Shown here: in pieces, positions 11,654-23,663 of the stretch
How the letters are laid out: each line of letters begins with the position of its first letter
Position numbering within the stretch: position 1 is the stretch's first letter
Source of the DNA: Ditylenchus dipsaci
Taxonomy: Eukaryota > Nematoda > Chromadorea > Rhabditida > Anguinidae
DNA: 64,000 nt
Assembly (NCBI GenBank): GCA_004194705.1
Contig: SADC01001325.1
Span: 248,001-312,000, forward strand
Direction of reading: 5' to 3'
Notes under the pieces: generated by a model
What the model saw: the letters and a program-made list of their open reading frames with translations, nothing else
Databases searched by the model: none
Told to the model about the DNA's origin: nothing
Position numbers and translations under genes: made by a program

Positions 11654-11828
11654 TTAAGAGGCATTGTCTGTTTTTGAATTTTTCCACGCCAATTCAAAAA
11701 AAATTTCGAATCATTGAACTTTTGTACAGATTTTTCTGCCTGCTTTCTTCTGCTCGCACTGCGAATAGCGCATATTTAAAAATTTTTGAGCAAAAAAAAA
11801 TAGTTCAAAAAATGTGAACAACCCTATA

Positions 11829-11988
11829 CAGTCGACGCTCGATTTAACATACGGCCTGGGACTGAGCCTGACCGTATGCTAAATCGAGCGTATGTTAAAT
11901 CGGGAGGTAATTTGAAGGAGTTTATTATTGAAGGGACCGACCCAAAGTGTATGTCAAATCTAACGTATGTTAAATCGAGCGTCGACTG
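11829..11988. mobile_element. pogo-like MITE
   Basis: 160 bp, CAGTCGACGCTCGATTTAAC at both ends (inverted), TA borders, interior of CGTATGTTAAATCGAGCG-like units. It ends about 150 bp before the CCT8 start codon. Confidence 0.87.
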
Positions 11989-12134
11989 TACTACAAAAAT
12001 TTAAAAATTTCAATTTATTAGTGAAATTTAACAATCTGCTTCTGAAATTCGCATTTTTGCTGCTGTAACTCTATTTGAACCTATATTTTTTAGACTTTTT
12101 GTTCTATCAGCTGCAATCAAAGACTTTTTTCAAG

Positions 12135-14387
12135 ATGATGGCCTTACCGAAATCTGGCTATTCGCGATTTATGAAAGAAGGGGCGATGGTAATGCTTTTC
12201 TTGATTTACAGTCATACAATATTTATATTGAAAATTTAGCATTTCAAAGGAATGGATGAGGCTGTGAAGCGCAACATTGACGCTTGTGTTGAACTGGCTT
12301 CTCAGCTTCGCTCTGCTTATGGACCCAATGGTTTTTTCGGATGTATATGTTCTGATTATTCGATTTACCAAAATTAAGGGATGAATAAGATGGTGATTAA
12401 TCGATTGGAAAAGTTATTCGTGACCAATGATGCTGTGGTAACTTATCTTGATTTTTTAATTTACTTTAAAAAAAATATCAGACGATCTTAAACGAGTTGG
12501 AAGTCCAGCACCCTGCTGCCCGTATGATCATTTTGGCTGCGCAGATGCAGGAAAAGCAGATGGGGGACAGCACAAACACTGTTGTTATTTTTGCAGCTGC
12601 TCTCCTGGAGCAAGCTTTGCAGCTTCTTGATATGGTTTGTCTATTCTTCCTTATCGGAATTTGTAGTTAAATTTTCTTCTTAGGGCCTGACTCCAGTTGA
12701 AATATCCGCTGGTTATGAAGAGGCCTATGAGAAGGCAGCTGAGATTTTGCCGCAGCTTGTCGTCGAAAAGGCTGAAGATTTGCTAGATGTTGAAAAAGTT
12801 CGTCAATACCTTAAAGCTTCGATTATGTCTAAGCAGTCGGATGTTTATGAGTTCATCTCTGAACTAGTTGCGAAGGCTTGCGGTAGTGTTTTGAATATTT
12901 TTAGCTTTGACAATTGACTTTTTTAGTTCAAATCGTGCCCAAAACCAACATCATGAACTTTAACGTTGACAGTATTCGTGTTTGTAAGATATTGGGATCT
13001 GGTGCTGCTAGTTCCAGAGTAATAATCACGCTGTTCGTTAAATTGTACGATAAAATTGTTTTAGGTGGTAAATGGTATGGTGTTTCGTCGCGGAGCTGAA
13101 GGGGAGGTCAAGAAAGGTAGTGGATATGTCGCGGTCTTTGCTTGCCCATTTGATCTGACTCAAACAGAAACCAAGGTTTTTCGAGAAAATTCCTTTATTG
13201 CATATTTTTTTCATTTTTAGGGGACCGTCTTGATGCAAAATGCCGATGAATTGCTGAACTTTAGCACAACGGAGGAATCTGAGGTTGAGGCTCAAGTGAA
13301 GGCCTTGGCTGATGGTGGAGTCAAAGTCGTTGTCGCTGCTGGCAAATTTGGTGATCTCTATCTTCATTATTTGAACAAGTATCAGATAATGGGTGTTCGA
13401 GTAAGTCATTCGCCATAGTCGAAATAACAATTAAGCGTTGCAGTATATCCATATTATTTAGTTGACCTCAAAGTTTGACCTTCGTAGATTGTGCCTAAGC
13501 ATTGGAGCGCAAGCTCAAGCCCGAATTGTAATATTTATTAAGCTCTCTTGCCATTTTATTCTAATGCTTTTTAGTGTGCACCTTCCGTTGAATTCTTGGG
13601 CAAATGCGATGAAGTGTATTTGCAAGAGATCGGTGAAACTCAAGTGGTCATTTTTGACAAGAAGAGCGAGGTTGGAAGGGTTTGTACTATCATCGTTCGA
13701 GGTTCTTCTCAGCCCCTTATGGACGATGTCGAACGCGCAATAGATGATGCAGTGAATACTTACAAAGCTATGACGAAAGACAACCGAGTTCGTTGAAACT
13801 GTTAGTGATAATTCATCCGGTAACACTTTTTAGCTGCTTCCTGGTGCTGGGGCTACTGAAATTGAACTGGCTCGTCGGATAGAGTCTATTGGAGACAGAT
13901 GTGCTGATTTGCGTCAGTATGCCATCAAGAAATTTGCACTTGCTCTTGAGTCTTTCCCGAAGCAACTGGCTGAAAATGCTGGCTTGAAGGTAGTGTCCAC
14001 AATTTATGTTACTAATTCTATTTCTCCTTAATTTAAGCCAACTGAGACATTAAGTATTTTGTACGCTACTCATATGGAAGGAAAGGTCAATGCTGGAATA
14101 GACGTGCCAACTGGATCTATTGTTGACGTGAAAGAAAAGCAGATATACGATGTGTATGCTGGAAAGTTCCTTGCTCTGAAGTTGGCTACTAACGTCGCTG
14201 CCACTATTCTTAAAATTGATCAGGTAATCTTTAAGACAGACTTTATACTCATACCTCTTCAAATACAAAGTTTTAGATTATAATGGCGAAACCGGCGGGG
14301 GACCTGCACCGAAGGGACCAAAGGCCCAGGACCAAGATGATGATGGGGAATGGCTTGAAAAGTTACAGACAGAAAATCTCATTTTGA
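12135..14387 (+). CDS. CCT8: T-complex chaperonin subunit theta (CCT8)
   Basis: Group II chaperonin subunit. CCT/TRiC folds actin, tubulin and other cytosolic proteins in an ATP-driven double ring. Exons: 12135-12188, 12240-12330, 12379-12437, 12482-12634, 12684-12882, 12927-13018, 13065-13175, 13221-13400, 13462-13527, 13575-13787, 13834-13989, 14038-14223, 14277-14387; all junctions are GT..AG with matching phase. The 556-residue model is close to the usual ~548. Seen: [20 protein letters not shown] and [13 protein letters not shown] near the N-terminus, MGDSTNTVV at the ATP-site GDGTT position (Gly to Ser), [31 protein letters not shown], and [11 protein letters not shown] in the apical domain. 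The expected tail [10 protein letters not shown] breaks after MAKPAG: one G is missing from the G-run at 14,296-14,300, so the last ~30 codons read a wrong frame to TGA. Restoring one base gives GGPAPKGPK then an acidic stretch, as in the family. Confidence 0.97.
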
Positions 14388-14437
14388 CGAATACGTCGCG
14401 TTATTGTTGCTTGTTGTTTATGCTCCAGCTTTATTTA

Positions 14438-14443
14438 AATAAA
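14438..14443 (+). terminator. AATAAA poly(A) signal of CCT8
   Basis: AATAAA about 50 bases past the CCT8 stop and 113 bases before the CSN4 ATG. This spacing fits downstream cleavage followed by a short intercistronic region. Confidence 0.6.
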
Positions 14444-14520
14444 TGTTCGCTTTGATGCTAGGGTGTGTTGTCTACGTCACTACGATGGGTTGCTTATTTA
14501 GGCATGTCATGTCTTGCTCT

Positions 14521-14556
14521 TTTTAGCGAACAATTTATAGCAAATCATTTTTTAAG
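14521..14556 (+). promoter_or_regulatory. Possible trans-splice/3' splice acceptors ahead of CSN4
   Basis: TTTTTAG at 14,520-14,526 and TTTTTTAAG immediately before ATG 14,557 both look like 3' splice sites. No upstream donor exon is visible in the 170-bp gap. If the organism uses spliced-leader trans-splicing, either site could serve a downstream operon gene; otherwise they are former internal acceptors left by the loss of 5' exons. Confidence 0.4.
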
Positions 14557-15999
14557 ATGGACCAGTTTTTGACAAATGCCGAGCTCAGTATTGAACAGGG
14601 AAATATTGATGAGGCTGAAAATCAAATAAATAGAGCTTCCTTGCTGCTTAACGAATTTAAAGACAATATGCCTATCATCGTCAAGTACAAGGTGAAACTT
14701 TAAACGGCAGTTTTATAGACGATTCCACTCCGAAATAGCTTGCTACAGTGAATTACTTGAATTTGGTTTTGAGCTGGTCTTTTTTGAAATGGTGCTTGAC
14801 ATACAGCCAAAATCCCAAAAACGTAACCTCCGATTAACCTGTAAATCCCATTGACGTAACTCTGAACTCGGTCTCTTGAAGTTATGTGAATCGGAGTTTT
14901 GACTGTAAAGTCAAGAATTTTAACGAAAATCTCTCAAGGCTCAAATAGTCATGTGTTTAATGAGTTCAGAAATTGTACTTGTATTTGAGACATGCTTTTT
15001 TGTAAAATAGGTCGTCACCAACATTTTCTTGATTTTAACAATAAATATGCTTTTTAGACCATTTATGCTCGCTTTCTTGATCGGCGTGGGAAATTCATCG
15101 AGTCTGCTCAGCGTTATTATGAACTCTCTCAGAGATCTATCTTGAACGGGGAAGATAGGTATTTTTTCATAACATCAGTCCGAAAATAATCGTAACATCT
15201 CATATGTAATGTAAAAACTTAAGAAAGGTCTGTTTGCAACTCGCTCTTACTTGTACACTCCTTGCTCCACCTGGTATTGGATTGCTTTTTCTAGTTTCTA
15301 GTAGCAATAAATATAAATTCCAGGTGTGCAGCAGAACCGCCTTTTGACATCTCTCTTCAAAGATGAACGCTGTGAGGCGTTGATGGGTCATTCGATTTTA
15401 AAAGACATGTATCTTGAAAGACTGATTAAAAAATCAAAGGTAGGTTAAGTAAGGACGGATCTTATTTTTTTTAAATCAAGTTTAGTTGACAGAGTTTGAG
15501 CAGTCTTTGCATGAGCACCAGAAAAACGTTGACGCGGATGGCTATTCTATCCTTCATCGCTCTGTGATCGAGCATAACATGCTAGCCACTAGTAAATTGT
15601 ATGACAATATATCATTTGAAGGACTTGGAGAGCTGCTCGGTATTTCAGCTGTTAATGTAATAGTTTTCTTGTTATCTGGAGAGTTAAATTTTCCGAATTA
15701 TTTTAGGCAGAGAAAATCGCGACTAAGATGATCTCCAGTGAACGCTTGAAGGGGTCAATTGATCAGCTAGAAGGTGTTGTCTTTTTTGAAGGTAAGTGAT
15801 GATAATTTTTTACACGGAGTTCAGTGAAAAATTTGAAAAAAATTCAGTGAGCAATCCTCTTGACGAGTGGGACAAAGGTATTTGATAATTTGTAATATTC
15901 TTCTAAATATGATATTAAGGAATCGCTTCTATTTGTGAACTGGTAAACTCGGTCTCAGAGAGAATCACTACTAAATTCCCGGAGTGCTTGCGACGATGA
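14557..15999 (+). CDS. CSN4: COP9 signalosome subunit 4, N-terminally truncated
   Basis: CSN4 is a PCI-domain scaffold subunit of the COP9 signalosome, which removes NEDD8 from cullin ubiquitin ligases. Exons: 14557-14691, 15058-15158, 15224-15273, 15324-15439, 15486-15656, 15707-15791, 15848-15877, 15920-15999; phases are consistent and there is no frame break. Seen in order: [73 protein letters not shown], and the PCI winged-helix end [14 protein letters not shown] then [10 protein letters not shown]. The model has 255 residues against about 400 in the family. The first match is at roughly residue 175, so the N-terminal helical repeats are absent, and only 170 bp separates the ATG from CCT8. 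Either the copy is truncated, the 5' exons lie elsewhere, or the assembly is collapsed here. Promoter sharing with CCT8 is likely if it is expressed. Confidence 0.9.
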
Positions 16000-16049
16000 A
16001 TTTTTCTGGACCAATTTTTTGTTGTTCAAATGTGCCACATGGTTCGCGA

Positions 16050-16055
16050 AATAAA
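16050..16055 (+). terminator. AATAAA poly(A) signal of CSN4
   Basis: AATAAA 50 bases after the CSN4 stop. Confidence 0.6.
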
Positions 16056-16108
16056 GTTATGAGTCTCAATTGCGCCAGATTTATTTGTTTCACATAGATT
16101 CTAGGATG

Positions 16109-16336
16109 AGGGGGCGTGCTTACCATTTTAGATTGTCCCCGCCAATTCAAAATTTTTTCCTAAGTATTGGAAATCTGTACGGATTTTTCAACTTGATTTT
16201 TACAAAACAAGATTTAGAATTTAATTTTAGGTAGAGTTTGGATAGAAACAAAATTGAAAAGACAGTACACAAATTCGCTGATCAGTAAAATATTTTGAAT
16301 TGGCGGGCACAAATTTAAACACGCGAACATGCCCCC
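16109..16336. mobile_element. TTAA-type foldback, diverged copy
   Basis: Left end near GGGGGCGTGCTTACC, right end ACATGCCCCCTTAAG. The core contains CCCCGCCAATTCAAA and its inverse, and the TCCTAAGTATTGGAA block of the family. Outer arms match imperfectly. Confidence 0.65.
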
Positions 16337-16459
16337 TTAAGATTTTGTCGACTAATCTGGAGATTGAAGCGGCTGTGCCCGACACATAAAAAGGGCATTG
16401 ACTTTTTCGCATGATTTTTTGTAGTGCTTTCTTTCTTGAAATTTTTTTATTTGCTTTAC

Positions 16460-16759
16460 AGATGGCCTATTTCGACGGGACGGGACAACAATTTGAAAAA
16501 AAAATAACTGGACGGGAAGCCGGGACGGGACAGGGTCAAAAAATTTTCGAGGACGGGGTCCGGGACGAATAAACAGCCGAAAAAATGGGGACGGGACGTC
16601 CCGTCCCGGCTTTTTAGCTTAAATTTTCTAGCGGGACAGGACTGAAAATAAATAGTTGTCCGAGACGGGACACCGGGACGGGACAGTCTGGAATTTTTTT
16701 CCGGGACGGATATATGCTAAAAAGCCTTCGGGACGGGATTCCCGTACCGAGGCCATCTT
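16460..16759. mobile_element. GGGACGGGAC foldback element
   Basis: Ends AGATGGCCT and AGGCCATCT, flanked by near-identical 8-mers TGCTTTAC / TACTTTAC. The interior is degenerate (GGGACGGGAC)n in inverted halves. A fragment of similar repeat is at 60,040-60,160. Confidence 0.7.
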
Positions 16760-16779
16760 TACTTTACAGTATGTGTGAA

Positions 16780-18160
16780 GTTTTTTGCTTCGTTTTAACA
16801 ATTTACCTGAGATTACCAATATCAGGTCCGATCCGAAACTAGTGAATAAGGAAAGGTTGAAAAATTACTGTGCACGTATTTTCGCTCTGTCGCTGACGCC
16901 TTGCCCCTTCTGAGTCTCGAAACTGAACTTTTTTCAAATCATGCGTAGCGTGAATGCTTTACGTAGGAAAAGCTTGAAGTCTTTAAATTTATAACTCTCC
17001 CCTTTCGCTTTTATCACTTTTTGTGTGCTTTTTGCTGTCTTTCCATCGGAAGAAAAAGAAATTAGATGGATTGTAGGATATAGTAAAATAATACAAATGA
17101 TGAAGATAAAATATGTGGGTCAAATTTTTTATGCCGCTCTTTTTGCTCTTCTCTCTCTCAGCTGACGTCGAAATTTTAATTCTATGATAGGGCTTTTCAT
17201 TCACACAAAAATCTTTTTTATGGTTACTTGTTATGTGCAGAAATAGCTTCAGAGAAGTTCGTTTTTATTTTCCGATCGGATCGCTGGCTTGTTATTCTCT
17301 TTTGGTATTATATCGTGTGTGTTTCCAAAACAACTAACTAAGAGGAACAAGAAAGCACACAGATTTTCATCTGTGTATATGTCCTTGCTTTTCTAACATT
17401 TATTTATTTATTTGTTTGAATGCTCATTTAATTAAACAAATGGGTTGTAGGTCACTGATAGCGGATTTGATAATGTCAAGAACCCGTGATTAAGCACTTT
17501 ATTTTATTTCATAGAAGACGAAAACGGCCAATTTCTCAACAAAAAAATTCAAGTTTTCCAATTTTAGCGTCAATCGCCTATGTTTTGCTAATCTTCGCTC
17601 TTGTTGGCTCATGTTACATCTAGAACCTACACTTTTAGACTTCCCAAATCACAACACAAATTGATATTTTTTATCTTGTGTTCAAAAATGTCCTTACCCT
17701 ATTAGTCGCCGCAGGGTTGTCAACTCGGCGCATCGAATTTGGCTTTTCAACCCGAAAATTTTCGGTTACCGACTTTTGGCATTGATCTTCTAAAAATTCA
17801 TCCCTGATGAATCATTTAATTTTTAAGTTTATAGTTTTGATTCATGCTGATAGCAAAAATTATTTCTCCTTGACTAGCGTATTCTCTCTAATAAGCGTCG
17901 CCTCTTTAAATAAGATCGGCAGTGTCCATCTCGAGGAGTTGAAAAATTGGAATAAGTTTTAAAGTCAGGGTATACCCCAAAGTGTTTGATTCTGATCACA
18001 AATATTACTACTTCCCCATCAGTGGTTAGCAGGTGGTACGAGCACCCAGTAATCATGTAATATATGCCTAGCAGTTGCGGTTTTTACCAGGGTTGCTTTC
18101 TGTCCGGTGAGAAAATAATTGGGAAGAAAATTTCGGCGCACAAAATTTTTCCCACAATTT
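16780..18160. other. No gene seen
   Basis: AT-rich intergenic DNA. Positions 17,330-17,400 hold a small inverted segment. ORFs up to 71 aa (for example 16,989-17,204 minus) lack support. Confidence 0.4.
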
Positions 18161-18182
18161 TTTTTGACTATAAAGCATGGTT

Positions 18183-19778
18183 GGGTCTACCGAAGAATTT
18201 AAAAAAATATTTGCTAAACGACACATTTGCTAAAAAAACTTTTGCTAAAAAAATTTTGCTAAAGACATATTTGCTAAAGGCACATTTGCTAAAAAAAATT
18301 TTGCTAAAGTCACATTTGCTAAAATTTTTTTGATAAAGTCACATTTGCTAATTTTTTTTTTGCTAAAGGCAATTTGCTAATGAAATTTTTTGGTAAAGGC
18401 CTTTTCTGGTCCCTTTTGTGTCACAAATATGACCGTAGGGTGTTTAGGAAATGCAGGTACTTGGAACCGAACCTGTGACCAAGTTAAACGCTTGTCTTTC
18501 TATATCTAAAATTATGGTAAAAAAAGTATGCGCCCAGGTGGATTCGAACCAGCGACCTCTATATCAACCCTCAGGATCGCTAAGAACTTCATCCAGTGTG
18601 ACCAAACTAGGGTTGGGTAATTCTCCGGAGAAATACTTTCCGGGTAATTACCCGGGTAATTACCGGTAATTACCCGAAAAGCGGAGAAATACTATTGCTG
18701 ATACCTAAACCATCTGGATGGTACCCAAACCACCTGAATGGTACCCAAATCACATGGATGGTACCCAAAACCCCTGGATAGTACCCAAACCATCTGGATA
18801 TCACTCAAAACACTTGGATGATACCTAAACCACCTGGATGATAAATAAACAAAAAATTAGCTGCAGGTTAACTGCAATAAATACTAAAAAATAGTATTTC
18901 TCCGAATTTTTTTTTTTCGCGTTTTCGAGTTCCAAAACGATTTTTCTGCACTAATTCGACCATGCTGAAGATGGTTTGACACTGGTAAAATTACGTTTTA
19001 TTGAGAAATTTTTGAGTTATGGTAAGTTCTTGATTTATCAAAATCAATTACTCACGATAACTCAAAAATTTTTCGATCAAACGTGATTTTACAACTGTCA
19101 AACCATCTTCAGCATGGTCGAATTAGTGCAGAAAAATTGTTTGAAACCCGAAAACGCAAAAAAAATTTGATCCACTTGGTTTTATCTGGTCACCCTGGAT
19201 GAAGTTCTGAGCAATTCTAAGGCTTGATGTAGACGTTGATTGTTCGAATCCACATGGGCGCATACTTTATTTTTTATTATAATTTTGAGTGTTTGAGTAG
19301 CGTAGAGGTCCACATACTCATTATCAAGGTTGCTGGATCAAACCCCTCTGGGTGCAATCAGTCCCTAGTAGAGGACCTCGATTCATGGTCCTGGGTTTTC
19401 TCGAAGTGGTTTCAGCAGTTTGGGATGGTATGAGGTAAATCATGGATGGCCTAAAAAATTTGGGATGATTCAGACGCAATTTGAAAAATTTCGAAAAAAA
19501 ACTTAAAAATTTACAAAACCACCCAAAACTTGAAGAAAAAGGTAAAAAGAGGAAAAAAGTTGGAATGATAGTATCTTTGACGCAATAAGAACCACAAAAC
19601 CGCGTTAACAAAAGAAATTTTAGTAAATATGCCTTTAGCAAAAAATTTTTTAGCAAATGTGACTTTAGCAAAAGAAATTTTAGCAAATGTGCCTTTAGCA
19701 AAAAAATTTTTTAGCAAAAAGTTTTTTTTAGCAAATGTGCCGTTTAGCAAATATTTTTTTAAATTCTTCGGTACACCC
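18183..19778. mobile_element. Inner element with TTGCTAAA arrays, nested
   Basis: Starts GGGTCTACCGAAGAATTTAA and ends with the near-inverse CTTCGGTACACCC. It is flanked by its own duplication GCATGGTT (18,175-18,182 and 19,779-19,786), created from the end of the outer element. Arms: TTTGCTAAAGGCACA-like repeats at 18,210-18,390, inverted at 19,625-19,760. The interior has the repeat shared with 1-500 (18,910-19,180) and a (TGGATGGTACCCAAACCACC)-type tandem at 18,705-18,845. Confidence 0.85.
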
Positions 19779-20009
19779 GCATGGTTCGCAAAAACAGCAA
19801 ATTTGCTGAAATGCAGCAAAAATATTTGGCGTTTTGTGTTTATTAAAAACAGCAAAATTTTGCTGAAATTTTGCTGCATTTCAGCAAAATTTTGCTGCAT
19901 TTTTTTGTTTCCTACATGTTATGCGTCTCTCATTCTTTGAACTAATTTTTTTGCTTTTTTTCTATCTGAAGTCAGAAAATGTATGAACGGCCCGTATAGA
20001 AGAAACAAT

Positions 20010-20200
20010 TCGGCTACATGCAGCCCGTCAAAGTCACTCGAAAAGGGGAAGCGACTTTCGTATACGCATTACCCAGGTCACAGGTTCAAATCCCCTGGGT
20101 GCATACCGTATTTTCACCTCATTCTTCGTATTTTATTTTCAAGTTTGGTATGAAAATGATGCTCATGCTCTGGGAAAAGGAAATTCGGGCCCTTAAACAG
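20010..20200 (+). repeat. tRNA-like SINE remnant
   Basis: Contains a B-box-like GGTTCAAATCC followed by CCTGGGTGCATACC, with an AT-rich tail. Related copies: inverse at 20,530-20,700, and 48,060-48,190. Weaker B-box relics are near 4,345, 18,540 (inverse), 19,240 and 52,065. No complete tRNA cloverleaf can be drawn. Confidence 0.45.
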
Positions 20201-20939
20201 ATTTTCATAGCTAGCTCCTTGCCCCAAATCGATGACAGTATTTAAGCTATCCAGGAGCTTTGTGCTTGTGACCTTCATCACAGCGGGCTATTATTGTGGA
20301 GGTTTCACAGGGCTTGCCACCCAAAATTGGAAACCGACCGGACAAGGGTTACGTACGTTAATTTTTTGAAAGTGCCAGAATTTTATTTCGTCACTCTGTA
20401 CTTATAAAAAAATATAGAAAAATATCAATCAAGAAAAAACTCAAAAATAAAGTAGTTAATTCAAGTAGGCTATAGCCTGCAGCTCAAAACTTTTATAGTT
20501 GTTAAACGTGAGATGATGCTTTTGCTGGATACCCATGAAAATGAGCACCATTTTCATACCAAACTTGAAAATCAAATACGAAGAATGAGGTAAAAATACG
20601 GTATACACCCAGGGGATTTGAACCTGTGACCTGGGTAATGCGTATACGAAAGCCACTTCCCTTTTCGAGTGACTTTGACGGGCTGCATGTAGCCGAATTG
20701 TTCTTTTATACGGGCCTTTCATACATTTTCTGACTTCAGGTAGAAAAAAGCGAAAAATTTGGTTCAAAGAATGAAAGACGCGTAACATGTAGGAAACAAA
20801 AAAATGAGGCAAAATTTTGCTGAAATGCAGCAAAATTTTTGCTGAAATTTTGCTGTTTTTAATAAACACAAAACGCCAAATATTTTTGCTGCATTTCAGC
20901 AAATTTGCTGTTTTTGCGAACCATGCTATAAAGTTCATA

Positions 20940-22255
20940 GTATGAACACATTTTTTGATTTATTTGCATTTATCATTTAAATCGACATAATTCCTTGATT
21001 CGCTTTGTTCCAGAATATTAAAAAATACTCAGCTATTCTATATAGCGGGATTGGGATATTCTGTACTGGTGGGATATAAACAGCCTCGGGGTGGTGCAGT
21101 TTCCCTCTTTTTTGTTGCTGCCCTTGTGTGTATGCGTTACACTACTGCTACTTTTCTGTGCCTTCTACCAGCCGTAGCACCGGCTGGCACCAAAAACTAA
21201 AAAGAAGAAGAACAACAACGATCGCTCCACTCACATACACACACACACACAACTAAAACAGAGAGAGAGAGCACAGCGGGAGGGGATGGAAAAAGTGGGG
21301 AAAAGGGTAGGGGATGGTCAGTCAAAGGGAGGGACAAGCTCTTTTTTGGCTGCTGCTGGTTGTTTTGGTGTGGAGGTTTGTTTGTTTTGTTCTACTTTCA
21401 CTTTTCCTTCTTCTCTTCCTCCCTTCCCCCACTCTCTGCTGGAGTTGGTATGTAGAGAGGGCAACTAGCCAGCAGCTGACCAGCAGCAGTGTTGTTGACC
21501 GATGACTGGAAGAGGGTGGGATATAAATTTTTTCTGTGAAAGGCAGCTGGCTCCAAAGAACCAACAGCCCTTTGCTCTTTGTGTTAGTGGACATTTTGCT
21601 CCTGCCTAGTGCCCTGCTCTACTTTCACCAACATTACTGCCCTTTTTCTTCTTTCTACTCCAAAAATACACACACAAATATATAGTGGTTGTTTGGCTAA
21701 TAAAAAATTGTTGGGTATTGGTGCCGGTCGGTGATGGTCAGCAGCAAGCAGGCACGTCACTTTGAGAAGGGAGGGGGAAGTCCTAGAGTTGTTTCCAATA
21801 GTTCAACCGCCTCAGTAGTCTTCAGGCTATTGACCATTGGCCAGCAGCTGGCAGTAGCAAGCTGGAAACACAAAAAACATTAAAAGAATTTAAAGCTTGT
21901 GGAGAAAACTTTGGGGATCGATGAGTGGCAGTAAACTGCTGTTGCACAAAATCCGATATTTTTTAGTTTTTGGATTGAGTTTGCAAAAAAATTAAATGAC
22001 CAGGGTACCGATCTCAGAATTTTAAAACAGGTACTTATGCTGTTTGTCCCAGCACCATAATTTTTGCACCTCATTTTCAAAAGGGTGCAAGATAACTAAG
22101 GTCCGCGGGTTTTATGGCAAAATTTAAAGATTTTGAACTAATGACCGGCAAAATTAGAACCTTGAGATAATGCGGACTAGACTGGCGAATCACATTTGTC
22201 CCAGCGTATTATGGTGCTGGGACAATCAGCATAAGTACCTTATAACGGGACATCT
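20940..22255. other. CAG/CTG-rich non-coding island
   Basis: Positions 21,080-21,860 differ from the background: GC-richer, with (CA)n, (GA)n, repeated CCAGCAGCTG and GGCTGGCACC. The frames are short and mutually overlapping, and no exon with matching splice sites was found. It lies far upstream of the zinc-finger gene and may be regulatory or untranslated. Confidence 0.4.
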
Positions 22256-22261
22256 GGTTAA

Positions 22262-22627
22262 GGACCATGGTTTTTGAACGCAGCGGGATCTCAAATTTTG
22301 AATTGACGGGGACACTTTTTTACTCTGAAAATATTCAACAATTATTTTTCAAATTATTTTTTGTTTGCATCTATAATTTTTACAAAATATAGAACCATTC
22401 ACTAGTCGAGCCCATCATTGCTTTACATTGCCAGATCGGACGACTTAGGCTACTTTCACTGCACCACAACCACTTATAAGATATTACTATTTAACTTGGA
22501 CTAAGACATAAAATTTAAATTTTTAATGCAAACAAAAAATAATTCAAATTAATTGGTCTCGATGATAAAAAGTGTCCCCGCCAATTCAAATTTCGGAAAT
22601 TTTGCTGCGTTCAAAAACCATGGTCCT
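22262..22627. mobile_element. TTAA foldback, long-arm version
   Basis: 366 bp; TTAA at both borders; ends AGGACCATGGTTTTTGAACG and inverse. A near relative is at 43,195-43,550, and a truncated one starts near 45,327. Contains the CCCCGCCAATTC core motif on the right side. Confidence 0.82.
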
Positions 22628-22629
22628 TT

Positions 22630-23660
22630 AAAAAAGGACATTTTGACCATTTTTGAATGAAAAGGGTCATTTTATCCAGTGCTCATTGCCATTTGAATCG
22701 AAAAAAAGAAAGATTTTGATTAAAATTTTAAAAATAAAAAAGATTTAGGACCAGAAAAAATACAAATATTGAAAAAAAAGTACAATTCCCTTGTTTGTTT
22801 TTTAACACTGATGCTATCGTATGTGAGAAATATAGGCCCCATAGGGCTAGGCCTAGCGCAGAATTTCATGCTGAATACGATGGTGAAAGGAGTTCAAAAA
22901 AGGTTATGTCAGCGGGTCAAATACATCTCTGAACCATCCAAACCAGATTTTTGCTTAAGCAAATTCAAAGGGCAGATTTCGCCAATTTTTTTATTGATAA
23001 ATTTAAGAGGTTCCCTCATCCCCGGCCACACGATAATGCAAAGATTGAAAAAAAGTTATCGTAAAAATTCGAAGATAAATGCAAATTTAAAATTAGCGGG
23101 GATTTTTCACAGATTAGCGGGCAAAATTAAATACCATCCTTCACCTAGCTAGAGGAGATTTGGCAAGACGATATTTGGCAAGCCGATATTGTTGGCTAAA
23201 AGAGTAGCAAAACTAAAAGAGTAACAATCCTTAGCATGGTTTGGTAGCTAACATTTTGAAAAAAATGGTTTCGGGCGTTTTGAAAACACAGTGTACTCAT
23301 GTCCTCATTAGCACAGTTAAGCTACCCAAATATTGTTTTGCCAAATATCCCTAGCCAAAAATTTCTTTTGTCTACTCTGTTAATTTTCAAACCGAAATGG
23401 CTAAAATTGATTTCACGCAGTTAATTATTGATTTCCTGCAGTAAATACCAAAAGAAAAGTATATCTCGCTGTTTTTACAATCGTAAAATTTAGTTTTTGG
23501 GTGAACAAGTAGCTCCGAATCTCTAGTTTCCAATGAACTATCAACTAGCTCAATGTGTTGAGTAAAAGAGTAAAGGAAAACTACTTTTCATGAAACTACT
23601 TATGTTTTTTCAAAACCAATTGTTTTCTCAATTTCAAACCTCACATCCATCTAGTTAAAG
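22630..23660. other. No gene seen
   Basis: AT-rich. The 127-aa frame at 22,769-23,152 has no domain, no splice context and low-complexity composition and is not called. Confidence 0.4.
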
Positions 23661-23663
23661 TTA

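Larger units (their letters stand above)
18176..20925. mobile_element. Outer element, CATGGTTCGCAAAAACAGC ends
   Basis: Flanked by the 8-bp duplication CTATAAAG (18,168-18,175 and 20,926-20,933). The right end reads GCTGTTTTTGCGAACCATG. The left end is CATGGTT, is interrupted by a second element, and resumes at 19,787 with CGCAAAAACAGCAAATTTGC. Subterminal arms consist of GCAAAATTTTGCTGAAAT-type units. Two inverted tRNA-like SINE segments (about 20,000-20,200 and 20,530-20,700) lie within. No transposase is seen. Confidence 0.85.

Noticed and set aside
9395..18390. Regularly spaced short repeats resembling a CRISPR array (9,413-9,745 and 18,210-18,390)
   Set aside because: Units are degenerate and contiguous without unique spacers, are mirrored in the other arm, and the DNA is eukaryotic.
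20060..20110. tRNA gene suggested by a B-box and CCTGGG/CCCAGG pairing
   Set aside because: No complete cloverleaf or good A-box; several diverged copies indicate a SINE-like repeat.
19511..20938. Antisense ORFs of 129 and 160 aa
   Set aside because: They lie in mirrored GCAAATTTGCTG and TTAGCAAA arms; apparent codons follow the repeat period.
22769..23152. 127-aa plus-strand ORF
   Set aside because: No domain, no splice context and low-complexity composition in repeat-rich DNA.
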